From Flavobacterium sp. I-STPP5a (GTDB lineage: Bacteria; Bacteroidota; Bacteroidia; Flavobacteriales; Flavobacteriaceae), in contig NZ_VHLM01000084.1 in assembly GCF_009764685.1 (NCBI RefSeq), positions 1-64,000 on the forward strand: 64,000 nucleotides of DNA. The letters run 5' to 3'. The notes below the pieces were generated by a model. It did not search any database. It worked only from the letters and a program-made list of their open reading frames with translations, and was not told where the DNA came from. The position numbers were made by a program, and so were the translations under genes. This document shows, in pieces, positions 1 through 8,779 of the stretch. The stretch's first letter is position 1. Each line of letters starts with the position of its first letter.

Positions 1-1
1 A

Positions 2-253
2 GATGGAGCCAAAACAAAAACGTATTCGGTATCCATAAAATCAGAATTACATCAAGACCAAATGGCTTTTCAAGAAACAGAATATTACAAAGAAAAAGCA
101 AAACATCGATACAAGATAGAAGCCAAAAATAGCGAGTTAAAAAATGTACACGGTTATGATAGAGCGATATCATACGGTATTACCAATATGCAAATGCAAG
201 GTGCAATAGCAATTTTTACAGTCAACTTAAAAAGAATACTCAAATTAATGTAG
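2..253 (+). CDS. Transposase, C-terminal part (IS1182-like)
   Basis: The frame is open from the window edge to the stop at 253, so the gene begins upstream of the window. The visible 83 residues include YKEKAKHRYKIEAKNSELK and then YGITNMQMQGAIAIFTVNLKRI, the tail of the DDE transposase domain found in IS1182-type elements (RYKIEAKNxELK followed by a helix ending in NLKR). An ATG at 62 lies inside the domain and is not a credible start. The catalytic DDE residues would lie outside the window, so I cannot tell whether the element is intact. A terminator-like hairpin follows about 95 bases later. The family assignment is from memory of the domain, and the exact IS name is unknown. Confidence 0.75.
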   Translation, partial: DGAKTKTYSVSIKSELHQDQMAFQETEYYKEKAKHRYKIEAKNSELKNVHGYDRAISYGITNMQMQGAIAIFTVNLKRILKLM

Positions 254-348
254 AAAATGTAATCTACACATGCATTTTGCCAAATGAACCTGTATAAGTC
301 AAAAACCAACTCATATAACCTACAATAAAAAACAGTTCCAAAAAAAAA

Positions 349-392
349 ACGCTTATAACGGATGTTTGAAATCCTGTTACAAGCGTTTTTTA
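349..392 (+). terminator. Rho-independent terminator after the transposase
   Basis: Arms at 349-359 and 376-386 pair over 11 positions with one mismatch, an inner GGAT/ATCC pair extends the stem, and a T run follows at 386-392. An A run precedes the stem, so it may work in both directions. It separates the IS end from tpx. Confidence 0.6.
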
Positions 393-554
393 TTATCTAA
401 AAAAGGATGCTAATCAAAATAAGCGATGTTTTTCAGTGCCCTCCTTTTTAGGGTGCGTTTTTTTTTGGTTAAACCAAAAAAAATACAAGATTAATTATAA
501 AAAAAACATCAATTTTAGAACTGTCAATGCATCATTATTCTTAAATAAATTTCA

Positions 555-562
555 TACTTTTG
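555..562 (+). promoter_or_regulatory. Putative -7 element for tpx
   Basis: TACTTTTG matches the flavobacterial -7 consensus TAnnTTTG and ends 23 bases before the tpx ATG at 586. I do not see a clear TTG -33 element at the expected spacing, so this is a moderate call. Confidence 0.45.
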
Positions 563-585
563 AACTTCATAAAAAAACAATAAAC

Positions 586-1083
586 ATGGCTACAATAACA
601 TTAGGAGGAAATCCAATACACACTTCTGGCGAATTACCAACTATAGGAAGTAAAATCGCTGATTTTAAATTGGTTAAAGCTGATTTATCAGTTGTATCAT
701 TACAAGATTTTGCAGGTAAAAAATTAGTTTTAAACATTTTCCCAAGTATTGATACAGGAACTTGTGCAGCATCTGTTAGAAAATTTAATGAAAGTGCAAG
801 TGCTTTAGATAATACTATAGTTTTGTGCATTTCTAGAGATTTACCATTTGCGCAAAATCGTTTTTGTGGTGCTGAAGGTTTAGAAAATGTAGTAAATTTA
901 TCTGACTTTGTTGAAGGAAACTTTGGTAAAACAAACGGCTTAGAAATTACTGATGGTCCACTTGCAGGACTACACTCAAGAGTTGTAATTGTTGTAGATG
1001 AAAATGGTGTTATTACGCATACAGAACAAGTAACTGAGATTGCTGACGAACCTAATTATGAAGCCGCTTTAAGCGTACTATAA
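586..1083 (+). CDS. tpx: Thiol peroxidase Tpx (atypical 2-Cys peroxiredoxin)
   Basis: This 165-residue protein reduces hydroperoxides using thioredoxin as electron donor, in the cytoplasm. The peroxidatic cysteine is Cys60 in PSIDTGTCAASVRKFN and the resolving cysteine is Cys94 in FAQNRFCGAEG, both classic Tpx signatures. The length matches the family. The ATG at 586 was chosen because it gives the normal MATITLGGNPIHTSG start and sits 24 bases after a -7 element. The frame is open further upstream (to 436) but that extension has no family resemblance. dgkA follows 10 bases later, so the two may be co-transcribed. Confidence 0.95.
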   Translation: MATITLGGNPIHTSGELPTIGSKIADFKLVKADLSVVSLQDFAGKKLVLNIFPSIDTGTCAASVRKFNESASALDNTIVLCISRDLPFAQNRFCGAEGLENVVNLSDFVEGNFGKTNGLEITDGPLAGLHSRVVIVVDENGVITHTEQVTEIADEPNYEAALSVL

Positions 1084-1093
1084 AATTAACTTA

Positions 1094-1471
1094 ATGGAGT
1101 TCGAAAAAGACAATACTTTTTTTACAGGGCGATTAAAAAGTTTTCGTTTTGCTTTTAATGGCGCAATCAAATTAATACGAACAGAACACAGCATTATGGT
1201 GCAATGTTTCCTTGGAAGCATTGTAACCATTGCTGGTTTTTATTTTGGCATATCAAAAACAGAATGGTTAGTACAAACTTTAGCTATTGGTTTGGTTATA
1301 AGCATTGAAGGATTAAACACTGCAGTAGAAAAAATTGCTGATTTTATTCATCCTAATTTTCATGAAAAAATTGGGTTTATCAAAGATATTGCTGCTGGTG
1401 CCGTTTTCTTTGCAGCAATAACAGCAATTGTTATTGGGCTAATTATTTACATCCCATTCTTTTCTAGGTAA
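1094..1471 (+). CDS. dgkA: Diacylglycerol kinase family protein
   Basis: A 125-residue inner-membrane protein of the prokaryotic diacylglycerol/undecaprenol kinase family, which phosphorylates a lipid alcohol with ATP. The family signature EGLNTAVEKIAD is present, with Glu72, Asn75 and Glu79. Three hydrophobic helices are seen at roughly residues 36-53, 58-72 and 97-120. Whether the substrate is diacylglycerol or undecaprenol cannot be told from sequence. It lies between tpx (10 bases upstream) and ftsK (15 bases downstream) on the same strand. Confidence 0.9.
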   Translation: MEFEKDNTFFTGRLKSFRFAFNGAIKLIRTEHSIMVQCFLGSIVTIAGFYFGISKTEWLVQTLAIGLVISIEGLNTAVEKIADFIHPNFHEKIGFIKDIAAGAVFFAAITAIVIGLIIYIPFFSR

Positions 1472-1486
1472 TTTACAAATACATCA

Positions 1487-3928
1487 ATGGCAAAAAAAAC
1501 AAAAGCCCCTATCAATAATAAGAAGGACACTTCTTCTAGCAATCAAAAAATCCAAATCTCTAAACAACAGAAAATAGTTTTTGGCACTATGCTTGTTCTT
1601 TTTTCTGTAGCCTTGTTATTAGCATTCATTTCTTTTTTTATCTATGGACAACAAGACCAAAGTGCAGTTCAAGAGATAACGAATAGAGAAGAACTTGTTC
1701 AAAACTGGCTTGGAAAATTTGGAGCATTATTAGCAGATACTTTTATTTACAACGGTTTTGGGGCCACTTCTTTTATATTTGTACGCTTATTTTTCTTATC
1801 AGGCTTGTATCTCGTTGTAGGGATTCCCGTTAAGAGATTGAAGAATATTTGGTTTTGGGACTTATTTGCAATTATTGTACTTTCAATTTTATTTGGTTTT
1901 TTTGCCACTTCATTACCAGAATTAGGAGGTATTATCGGGTATGAACTCAATTTATTCTTACAAGATTATTTAGGTAAAACAGGTACTTTTCTAATATTAC
2001 TTTTTGGTTTAGTGATTTATATCATTTTTAAAATGAAACTTTCACCAGAAATCATTCAATCCTTTCTTGATAGATCCAAAGAGAGTACAATAGACCCTGT
2101 AAATGCTTCAACAAAAAAGGAAACTAATAGCAATTACAACTTGGAGGAATTTGCTGTTGACGAAGAAGAAAAAGATGACATTCATTTAAAAACGAATGGA
2201 AATCAATTTGAAATTAACAAGGAGGCACTCAAGCCTACAATTAGTAATGCTTCAGACATCGTTAGGGACCCAGTTACAAAACCACTTTCAATGGTTATTG
2301 CCCCTCAAAGAGAACCTGAAATTATTAAAAATACAGCAGATACTTTTGTAATTGAAAAAGCAGCTGAAGAAGACATCATTGAAGAAAATTTGGCTTCAAG
2401 ACTAGTGGCTGATTTTGGGTTATTTGATCCTACTCTTGATTTATCAAATTATAAATTTCCTGTAATTGATTTACTAAAAGAATATTCAACAGGAGGAATT
2501 ACAATCAACCAAGCAGAGCTAGAAGAAAATAAAAACAGAATTGTAGATACCTTGCGCAACTACAAAATAGAAATTGCACAAATAAAAGCTACCGTAGGTC
2601 CATCTGTTACATTATATGAAATTGTACCTGAGGCTGGAATCAGAATTTCAAAAATTAAAAGTCTTGAAGATGATATCGCTTTGTCACTATCCGCTTTAGG
2701 AATTCGTATTATCGCACCTATTCCAGGTAAAGGAACTATTGGTATTGAAGTACCGAATAAGAACCCTACTATGGTTTCTATGAAAAGTGTCATTGGCTCA
2801 GCCAAATTTCAAGAGGCCGAAATGGAATTACCTATCGCACTAGGAAAAACAATTTCTAATGAAACTTTTGTTGTGGATTTAGCCAAAATGCCACACTTAT
2901 TGATGGCTGGTGCCACAGGACAAGGAAAATCAGTTGGATTAAATGCGGTTTTAACATCATTATTGTACAAAAAGCATCCTGCAGAAGTAAAATTTGTATT
3001 GGTTGATCCAAAAAAAGTAGAACTTACTCTTTTTAATAAAATAGAGAGACATTATTTAGCAAAACTCCCTGATATGGATGATGCTATTATTACAGATAAT
3101 GCTAAAGTTGTAAACACATTAAACTCTCTTTGTGTAGAAATGGACAATCGTTATTCCTTATTGAAGGATGCGATGGTACGAAATATCAAAGAATATAACG
3201 ATAAGTTCAAGGCTAGAAAATTGAATCCAGAAAATGGACACCGATTTTTACCCTATATTGTTCTTGTAGTAGATGAATTTGCCGATTTGATTATGACGGC
3301 AGGAAAAGAAGTTGAAGTCCCTATTGCACGACTGGCTCAATTAGCACGAGCTATTGGTATACATTTAATTATAGCAACTCAGCGTCCATCGGTAAATGTA
3401 ATCACTGGTTTAATAAAAGCCAATTTCCCTGCGAGAATTGCATTTAGAGTAACTTCAAAAATTGATTCAAGAACAATTCTAGATACGCAAGGAGCAGATC
3501 AGTTAATAGGTCGTGGAGACATGTTATACACAAATGGTAATGATGTAGTTCGTGTACAATGTGCTTTTATTGACACGCCAGAAGTAGAAAAAATAACAGA
3601 ATTTATTGGAGCTCAAAAAGCCTATGCTACCGCTTATTTACTTCCTGAGTTTGTAGGAGAAGAAAGTGGCATTAATCTTGATGTAGATATTTCTGAAAGA
3701 GATACACTTTTCAGGGAAGCTGCAGAGATTATTGTTAATGCACAACAAGGTTCGGCATCTTTACTACAACGCAAATTAAAATTAGGATACAACAGAGCTG
3801 GTAGACTTATTGATCAATTAGAAGCTGCTGGTATAGTTGGACCATTTGAAGGTAGTAAAGCAAGAAGCGTAAATATACTTGATATGAGTTCTCTAGATCA
3901 ATTTTTCAATAATGAACAAAATAATTAA
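1487..3928 (+). CDS. ftsK: DNA translocase FtsK/SpoIIIE
   Basis: An 813-residue septal DNA pump that clears chromosome ends during division. The N-terminus has about four membrane helices (residues 28-190), followed by a variable, acidic linker (about 200-310). The motor has Walker A GATGQGKS at 475-482 and Walker B VVDEFADLI with Asp596-Glu597. The C-terminal winged-helix gamma domain (about 735-800, RKLKLGYNRAGRLIDQLE) is the part that reads KOPS-type polar DNA motifs in other bacteria. Length and order match flavobacterial FtsK. lolA follows directly. Confidence 0.96.
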   Translation: MAKKTKAPINNKKDTSSSNQKIQISKQQKIVFGTMLVLFSVALLLAFISFFIYGQQDQSAVQEITNREELVQNWLGKFGALLADTFIYNGFGATSFIFVRLFFLSGLYLVVGIPVKRLKNIWFWDLFAIIVLSILFGFFATSLPELGGIIGYELNLFLQDYLGKTGTFLILLFGLVIYIIFKMKLSPEIIQSFLDRSKESTIDPVNASTKKETNSNYNLEEFAVDEEEKDDIHLKTNGNQFEINKEALKPTISNASDIVRDPVTKPLSMVIAPQREPEIIKNTADTFVIEKAAEEDIIEENLASRLVADFGLFDPTLDLSNYKFPVIDLLKEYSTGGITINQAELEENKNRIVDTLRNYKIEIAQIKATVGPSVTLYEIVPEAGIRISKIKSLEDDIALSLSALGIRIIAPIPGKGTIGIEVPNKNPTMVSMKSVIGSAKFQEAEMELPIALGKTISNETFVVDLAKMPHLLMAGATGQGKSVGLNAVLTSLLYKKHPAEVKFVLVDPKKVELTLFNKIERHYLAKLPDMDDAIITDNAKVVNTLNSLCVEMDNRYSLLKDAMVRNIKEYNDKFKARKLNPENGHRFLPYIVLVVDEFADLIMTAGKEVEVPIARLAQLARAIGIHLIIATQRPSVNVITGLIKANFPARIAFRVTSKIDSRTILDTQGADQLIGRGDMLYTNGNDVVRVQCAFIDTPEVEKITEFIGAQKAYATAYLLPEFVGEESGINLDVDISERDTLFREAAEIIVNAQQGSASLLQRKLKLGYNRAGRLIDQLEAAGIVGPFEGSKARSVNILDMSSLDQFFNNEQNN

Positions 3929-3967
3929 ACCATGAAATTAAACGCTTTGAAAACAAAAAAGATTGAG

Positions 3968-4621
3968 ATGAAAACTTTTAGTTCAAAAATTATTACATTT
4001 AGTATGCTTTTTTTGCTTGCTTTTTCAGTGAATGCTCAGGATAAAAAAGCAAAAGATTTACTGGATCAAGTTACTGCTAAAGTTAAAAGTTACAATAATA
4101 TCGCTATTGATTTTAAATATTCATTAAATAATGCAAAAGAAAACATCAACCAGGATAGTAAAGGAAATGTTACTATGAAAGGGAATCAATACGTTCTAAA
4201 TTTCATGGGAGTAACTAAAATATTTGATGGAAAAAAAACATATAGTATTGTCCCAGAGGACGAAGAAATTACCATTTCAAATCTTAATGAAAAAGATGAT
4301 AATGCCATCACTCCGTCAAAAATGTTGACTTTTTTTAATTCTGGATACAAATACACAATGGATATTGTTCAAAATGTTAAGGGTAGAAAAATTCAATATA
4401 TAAAATTAGTACCTGTAAGTACAAAAGATCAAAGAAAAGAGGTTTTATTGGGTATTGACATTCAAACAAAACACATCTATAATCTCATTGAAATTGGAAA
4501 AAAAGGAACAAAAACCACATTAACCGTTAATTCTTTTAAAACCAATCAACCTTTGTCAAAAAATCAATTTACATTTGCGGCAAGTAAATATCCAAATTAC
4601 TACATCAACAAATTAGATTAA
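3968..4621 (+). CDS. lolA: LolA-like outer-membrane lipoprotein carrier
   Basis: A periplasmic protein that would shuttle lipoproteins from the inner to the outer membrane. The ATG at 3968 is preferred because it starts directly at a clean signal peptide (MKTFSSKIITFSMLFLLAFS, cleavage after VNAQ), whereas the ATG at 3932 adds 12 basic residues before it. The mature part has the LolA beta-fold pattern (KAKDLLDQVTAKVKSYNNI, then DGKKTYSIVPEDEEI). Position right after ftsK is common in Bacteroidota and supports the call. A permease gene follows 8 bases later. Confidence 0.85.
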   Translation: MKTFSSKIITFSMLFLLAFSVNAQDKKAKDLLDQVTAKVKSYNNIAIDFKYSLNNAKENINQDSKGNVTMKGNQYVLNFMGVTKIFDGKKTYSIVPEDEEITISNLNEKDDNAITPSKMLTFFNSGYKYTMDIVQNVKGRKIQYIKLVPVSTKDQRKEVLLGIDIQTKHIYNLIEIGKKGTKTTLTVNSFKTNQPLSKNQFTFAASKYPNYYINKLD

Positions 4622-4629
4622 TGCACTAG

Positions 4630-6066
4630 GTGAAAATTCTTGACAAATACTTATTAAAAACATTCTTGACTACATTTACAACTGTATTTGTAATCTTATT
4701 TTTTATTTTCATTTTACAAACCGTTTGGTTGTTTATCTCAGAATTAGCAGGTAAAGACTTAGATTTGATAATGGTTATCAAATTCCTTGCCTTTGCAATG
4801 CCTAGAATAGTACCATTGGTATTACCGCTTTCTATTTTACTAGCCTCAATAATGACTTTTGGGAATCTTGCTGAAAATTATGAATTTGCAGCCATGAAGT
4901 CCTCTGGAATATCACTACAAAGAGCCATGAGAATGCTAACAATTTTTATAACATTGTTAAGTATCATGGCCTTTTTCTTTGCAAATAATGTAATTCCATA
5001 TGCTGAATATAAGTTTATTAATTTTCGTAAAAACATTGCTCAAGTAAAACCTGCACTAGCCATTGCCGAAGGACAATTTAATGATGTAGGGTTTTACAAT
5101 ATAAAAGTAAATAAAAAATCAGGAAAAGAAGGTAATGAACTTACTGGCATTACCATTCACAAAAAATCTAATATTGGTGATGGAAGTAAAACCGTAATAA
5201 AAGCCAAAAACGGTTCGTTGATTAGTAGTGAAGAATCTAGTATTTTGCAGTTAGTTTTAAATGATGGGTATTATTATGAAGATATTGTCCCTAAGAAATA
5301 CGAAGACAGAAGCAAAATGCCTTTTGCTAAAAGTTCATTTAAAAAACAAATTATAAATATTGATTTATCAGAGTTGAATAAAACTGACATCAACGATGCA
5401 TCGGTAACCAATACCAATACGATGTTAACGATAAATGAACTATCATATACACTTGATTCTCTAAACAAAAACATCAAAACAGATATCAAAAGTTTTACAG
5501 ATAATCCATCTGCAAGAATCAATTTCCCTAGTGCTAAAGTTTTTTCAAAATCAAAAATAAAAAAAACTTTACCAAATGATATTTTAAGTTTGTATACTAA
5601 TCAGCAAAAATCAGACATTTTAAAAATAGCAAGTAGCAACATTACCAACACCTCCTACTCTATTGAATCAATAAGCAATGAAATTCTAAACAAACAAAAA
5701 AACATCAACAGACACTTAATTGCATTTTACGACAAATTTGTAATTGTTTTTGCTTGTTTTTTAATGTTTTTTATTGGTGCACCCCTTGGAGCCATAATTA
5801 GAAAAGGTGGTTTAGGATTGCCAATTGTTTTTGCCGTACTTATTTTTATATCGTACCATTTTATCAATACTTTTGGAAAAAGACTTGCTCAAGAAGATGG
5901 AATGACACCTTTCTTAGGAGCTTGGCTATCTTCTATTATATTAACACCTTTTGCTATATTACTGACCTATAGAGCAACTAACGACATAGGACTGATTAAT
6001 ATGGATGTAATCCTTTTACCTATTCAAAAGTTATTTAAAAAAATATTCCCAACAACACAAAACTAA
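4630..6066 (+). CDS. LptF/LptG (YjgP/YjgQ) family permease
   Basis: A 478-residue inner-membrane permease of the family that, with LptB and LptC, extracts lipopolysaccharide for transport to the outer membrane. It has three membrane helices in the first 110 residues, a large periplasmic beta-jellyroll-like middle (about 125-365) and three helices at the end, the family layout. KILDKYLLKTFLTTF is the typical opening. The start is GTG at 4630. I cannot say whether it is LptF or LptG. It follows lolA by 8 bases and precedes ribBA by 8 bases. Confidence 0.88.
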   Translation: MKILDKYLLKTFLTTFTTVFVILFFIFILQTVWLFISELAGKDLDLIMVIKFLAFAMPRIVPLVLPLSILLASIMTFGNLAENYEFAAMKSSGISLQRAMRMLTIFITLLSIMAFFFANNVIPYAEYKFINFRKNIAQVKPALAIAEGQFNDVGFYNIKVNKKSGKEGNELTGITIHKKSNIGDGSKTVIKAKNGSLISSEESSILQLVLNDGYYYEDIVPKKYEDRSKMPFAKSSFKKQIINIDLSELNKTDINDASVTNTNTMLTINELSYTLDSLNKNIKTDIKSFTDNPSARINFPSAKVFSKSKIKKTLPNDILSLYTNQQKSDILKIASSNITNTSYSIESISNEILNKQKNINRHLIAFYDKFVIVFACFLMFFIGAPLGAIIRKGGLGLPIVFAVLIFISYHFINTFGKRLAQEDGMTPFLGAWLSSIILTPFAILLTYRATNDIGLINMDVILLPIQKLFKKIFPTTQN

Positions 6067-6074
6067 CACACACA

Positions 6075-7208
6075 ATGAGCTCAAATACAATACAACTTAA
6101 CACTATTGAAGAAGCAATAGAAGATATTAGACAAGGTAAAGTAATCATAGTTGTTGATGATGAAGATCGTGAAAACGAAGGTGATTTTTTGGCAGCAGCC
6201 GAAATGGTAACACCCGAAATGATAAATTTCATGGCTACTCACGGTCGTGGATTGATATGCGCACCGCTAACAGAAAACCGTTGTAAAGAATTAGGACTTC
6301 ATGTTATGGTAAGCAATAATACGGATCCTATGGAAACTGCATTTACCGTATCTGTTGACTTACGTGGAAACGGAGTCACAACCGGAATTTCAGCTTCTGA
6401 TAGAGCTAAAACAATACTTTCTTTAGTTAATCAAAACACAAAACCACATGACTTAGCTAGACCTGGACATATTTTTCCGCTTATAGCAAAACAAGGTGGT
6501 GTATTAAGAAGAACTGGTCATACAGAGGCTGCAATTGATTTTGCAAGACTTGCCGGGTTTAAACCTGCTGGTGTCATTGTAGAAATAATGAATGAAGATG
6601 GAACCATGGCGCGTCTTCCTCAATTAGTAGAAGTTGCCCAAAAATTCAATTTAAAATTAGTCTCTATTGAAGCCCTAGTAGCTTATAGAATGCAACATGA
6701 TAGTTTAATTGTAAAAAAAGAAGATTTCAATATAGAAACTCGTTTTGGTACTTTTAGGCTGAGAGCTTACCAGCAAACTACCAATAAACAAATTCATATT
6801 TCCCTAACTAAGGGAACTTGGAATTTAGGTGATTCTATACTCACTCGAATTAACTCATCACTTGTTAATAATGATTTATTAGGGACATTAACCAATAATG
6901 CCGACCAACAATTAGATGACATGTTTAAGGTGATCAATGAAGAAGGAAAAGGGGCGTTAATTTTTATAAATCAAGACATACAATCTTTAAACTTCTTAAA
7001 TAGATTGAGTGAGTTAAAAGTTTTACAGCAAAATGGGACGCTGAAAGCACCAAAAATCATTATAGATAGCAAAGATTTTGGTATCGGTGCTCAAATACTA
7101 CATGATATTGACATTTCAAAAATAAGATTAGTAACCAATACCGAAGGCACAAAACGCGTGGGAATGATTGGTTATGGATTAGAAATAACAGAATACGTAA
7201 GGTATTAG
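6075..7208 (+). CDS. ribB: 3,4-dihydroxy-2-butanone-4-phosphate synthase with degenerate GTP cyclohydrolase II domain
   Basis: The first 200 residues are a full RibB domain that turns ribulose 5-phosphate into the four-carbon riboflavin precursor. The metal/substrate motif DDEDRENEGD is at 28-37, and ATHGRGLICAPL and RPGHIFPL follow. The rest (about 210-377) has the length and tail of RibA (DFGIGAQIL, ending GYGLEITEYVRY). But it contains no cysteine at all, so the three-Cys zinc site (SECLTGD...C.C) that GTP cyclohydrolase II needs is missing. It is therefore probably a RibB only, with a structural or regulatory RibA relic. A real RibA would have to be encoded elsewhere. Confidence 0.92.
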   Translation: MSSNTIQLNTIEEAIEDIRQGKVIIVVDDEDRENEGDFLAAAEMVTPEMINFMATHGRGLICAPLTENRCKELGLHVMVSNNTDPMETAFTVSVDLRGNGVTTGISASDRAKTILSLVNQNTKPHDLARPGHIFPLIAKQGGVLRRTGHTEAAIDFARLAGFKPAGVIVEIMNEDGTMARLPQLVEVAQKFNLKLVSIEALVAYRMQHDSLIVKKEDFNIETRFGTFRLRAYQQTTNKQIHISLTKGTWNLGDSILTRINSSLVNNDLLGTLTNNADQQLDDMFKVINEEGKGALIFINQDIQSLNFLNRLSELKVLQQNGTLKAPKIIIDSKDFGIGAQILHDIDISKIRLVTNTEGTKRVGMIGYGLEITEYVRY

Positions 7209-7312
7209 TTTGTTTTGAAAAAAAAAGTAAAATAATTTTATTTGTAACCATAAGATTATGAATATTTTATAAAATAATTCAAAATTATCGTTATTTTTTT
7301 TCAAAAATACAC

Positions 7313-7342
7313 TTGTATAAACCAAAAAGAGCCTTACATTTG
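7313..7342 (+). promoter_or_regulatory. Promoter of tRNA-Ser copy 1
   Basis: TTG at 7313-7315 and TACATTTG at 7335-7342 are separated by 19 bases, an excellent fit to the flavobacterial TTG-N17-23-TAnnTTTG promoter. The tRNA begins 33 bases after the -7 box. Confidence 0.75.
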
Positions 7343-7368
7343 CAGTCGAATTCAGCTAATGAAATCGA

Positions 7369-7469
7369 CATACTGGAGAAATGGCAGAGCGGTCGAATGC
7401 GGCAGTCTTGAAAACTGTTGACTGTAACAGGTCCGGGGGTTCGAATCCCTCTTTCTCCGCGGAATTAAA
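7369..7469 (+). repeat. 101-bp direct repeat containing tRNA-Ser, copy 1
   Basis: Identical to 17830-17930, including six bases before and ten bases after the tRNA. The flanks diverge immediately outside, including the promoters and terminators. See the finding on the segment between the copies. Confidence 0.9.
7375..7459 (+). tRNA. tRNA-Ser (anticodon TGA), copy 1
   Basis: An 85-base tRNA with acceptor arms GGAGAAA and TTTCTCC, discriminator G, anticodon loop CTTGAAA with anticodon TGA, a long class II variable arm and a T-loop TTCGAAT. The 3' CCA is not encoded. A second identical copy lies at 17836-17920. Confidence 0.96.
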
Positions 7470-7510
7470 ACCCTAATAATTGATTTTCAATTACTTAGGG
7501 TTTTTTTTTA
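7467..7510 (+). terminator. Terminator after tRNA-Ser copy 1
   Basis: AAAACCCTAA at 7467-7476 pairs with TTAGGGTTTT at 7495-7504, a TAATTGA/TCAATTA inner stem extends it, and a T run follows. Confidence 0.75.
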
Positions 7511-7641
7511 TATCTACTCCTAGCCCACATTTAGTCCACAATAGTTGTTTATTCATTCAAAACGAATTTATAATACTGCACAATCTTTTTTCAGCAATTC
7601 TAGCTTCTAAAGCGTCAAGCAAAATTTAAAATCGAAATTTA

Positions 7642-7813
7642 ATAGAGCATATACACGATGGAAGAGCTGGAAATTATCAAGGTATTTTAGTTTCAAATAT
7701 GGATGAAAAGTTTACAATTATTTTATTGGGAAAAAATTATAATGGGAAAAAAATTTGAAATTTCAGATGCGATTATAGTCATATCTTCATCTAGTAAAAG
7801 AGGGAATAGATAG
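7642..7813 (+). pseudogene. Fragment of a serine hydrolase (beta-lactamase-like) C-terminus
   Basis: Reading + strand from 7642 gives IEHIHDGRAGNYQGILVSN, then MDEKFTIILLGKNYNGKK. After one extra A in the seven-A run near 7747-7753, it continues FEISDAIIVISSSSK to a stop at 7811. The pattern (HDG.aGN, then hydrophobic strand IILL, then a helix) resembles the end of class C beta-lactamase-like serine hydrolases. There is no start or catalytic part, and the frame is broken, so this would be a remnant. Nothing else recognisable is seen in the rest of 7511-7931. Confidence 0.35.
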
Positions 7814-7931
7814 GAGTTCATGGATTTTTGGTGATAAACTTCTAATATTTTGAGCGAGTGAACTCGCAACTTTAAATTGCGCTCTCTGAAGTCTCCTAAC
7901 CTCAATATTCCTTTCTACCAATAACCTAAAT

Positions 7932-8696
7932 TTAAAGCTTTATTTTCAAATCATGAATATCTCTTTTCAACTCTAAAAACAGGTCCTTTATACTGGCAGA
8001 TTCCGTTAATTCCTGTTTGTCATCTCTGAGTCCAATATTACACACGTATTCCCATATCTCCAGGATAGAAGAAACCTTGACTTCATAAGGAGGATAAAAG
8101 CTGTTGTCTGATGAAACAACAAGTGCATTCTTTTTGTTTTTATTCAATCGCTTGTACACCATGCCTTCATTTTTGGTGATCAGTATGTAGGTTTTACCAT
8201 CATTAACATCTCCTAACTTTTCTACATAACGCCCAACGATGATAGTACCATCTGCATGAGGTGGCATCGAATCACCTTCCACCGGAAATCCCCTGTGCTT
8301 TCCTGTTCCCAAAAACGGTAAAGCTATTTGCTGCAGACTTTCAATATATTCTGGATCAGCGTATCCATTCAAATACCCTGCTTTTACTTTTTGCGTGACA
8401 ACTTCTATAAAGTTTTCTCCCTTGTTATCTACCGTAATGGGCAACACCAATCGGTTATTTTCCAATTGTAATAAATCGTCTACTGGAATTTTACGCACAT
8501 CTACAGAGAGCAACAGGTCAATACTGATGTGATAATAATACGCTATTTTCTTCAATATTTCATACGGAGCTTCAGAGGTTCCATCTTCATACTTCACGTA
8601 TCTGCCCCTGGTGATCCCTAGCGATTGCGACAGCTTTTCTTGAGAAATTTTATGTTGTACCCTAAGGCTCCTAATATTATCAGAAAATAAAGACAT
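7932..8696 (-). CDS. XRE-HTH / S24 self-cleaving transcriptional regulator (LexA/CI-like)
   Basis: A 254-residue DNA-damage-type repressor. Residues 5-62 form an XRE helix-turn-helix (SQEKLSQSLGITRGRYVKYEDG). The C-terminal half is an S24 peptidase with Ser143 in FPVEGDSMPP and Lys182 in VYKRL, the catalytic dyad. The Ala106-Gly107 bond in VKAGYLNGY is the likely self-cleavage site. It is transcribed away from dinB, and the 83-base gap carries symmetric operator candidates overlapping both promoters, so it probably represses itself and dinB. The HTH type is that of phage CI repressors rather than LexA proper. Confidence 0.9.
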   Translation of the reverse strand: MSLFSDNIRSLRVQHKISQEKLSQSLGITRGRYVKYEDGTSEAPYEILKKIAYYYHISIDLLLSVDVRKIPVDDLLQLENNRLVLPITVDNKGENFIEVVTQKVKAGYLNGYADPEYIESLQQIALPFLGTGKHRGFPVEGDSMPPHADGTIIVGRYVEKLGDVNDGKTYILITKNEGMVYKRLNKNKKNALVVSSDNSFYPPYEVKVSSILEIWEYVCNIGLRDDKQELTESASIKDLFLELKRDIHDLKIKL

Positions 8697-8703
8697 AGCT
8701 ATT

Positions 8704-8761
8704 TTGTTATAATTTGTAACAACAAATATACTAAAATTTGTTAGTATCTATACTAATTTTG
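8704..8761. promoter_or_regulatory. Divergent promoters and operators between the S24 regulator and dinB
   Basis: Three half-sites of ATACTAA/TTAGTAT lie at 8728-8734, 8741-8747 and 8750-8756; the last two form TTAGTATCTATACTAA. A second perfect palindrome, TTGTTA-N7-TAACAA, covers 8704-8722. TAATTTTG at 8754-8761 is a + strand -7 element for dinB, and CAAATATA at 8723-8730 is the same element on the minus strand for the regulator. Each overlaps a half-site. Binding by the S24 protein is inferred. Confidence 0.7.
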
Positions 8762-8779
8762 TGATGTATAAAAATAGAA

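Noticed and set aside
436-585. Upstream extension of tpx by 50 codons
   Set aside because: It runs through the promoter and AT-rich leader, has no family similarity, and the ATG at 586 gives the standard Tpx start.
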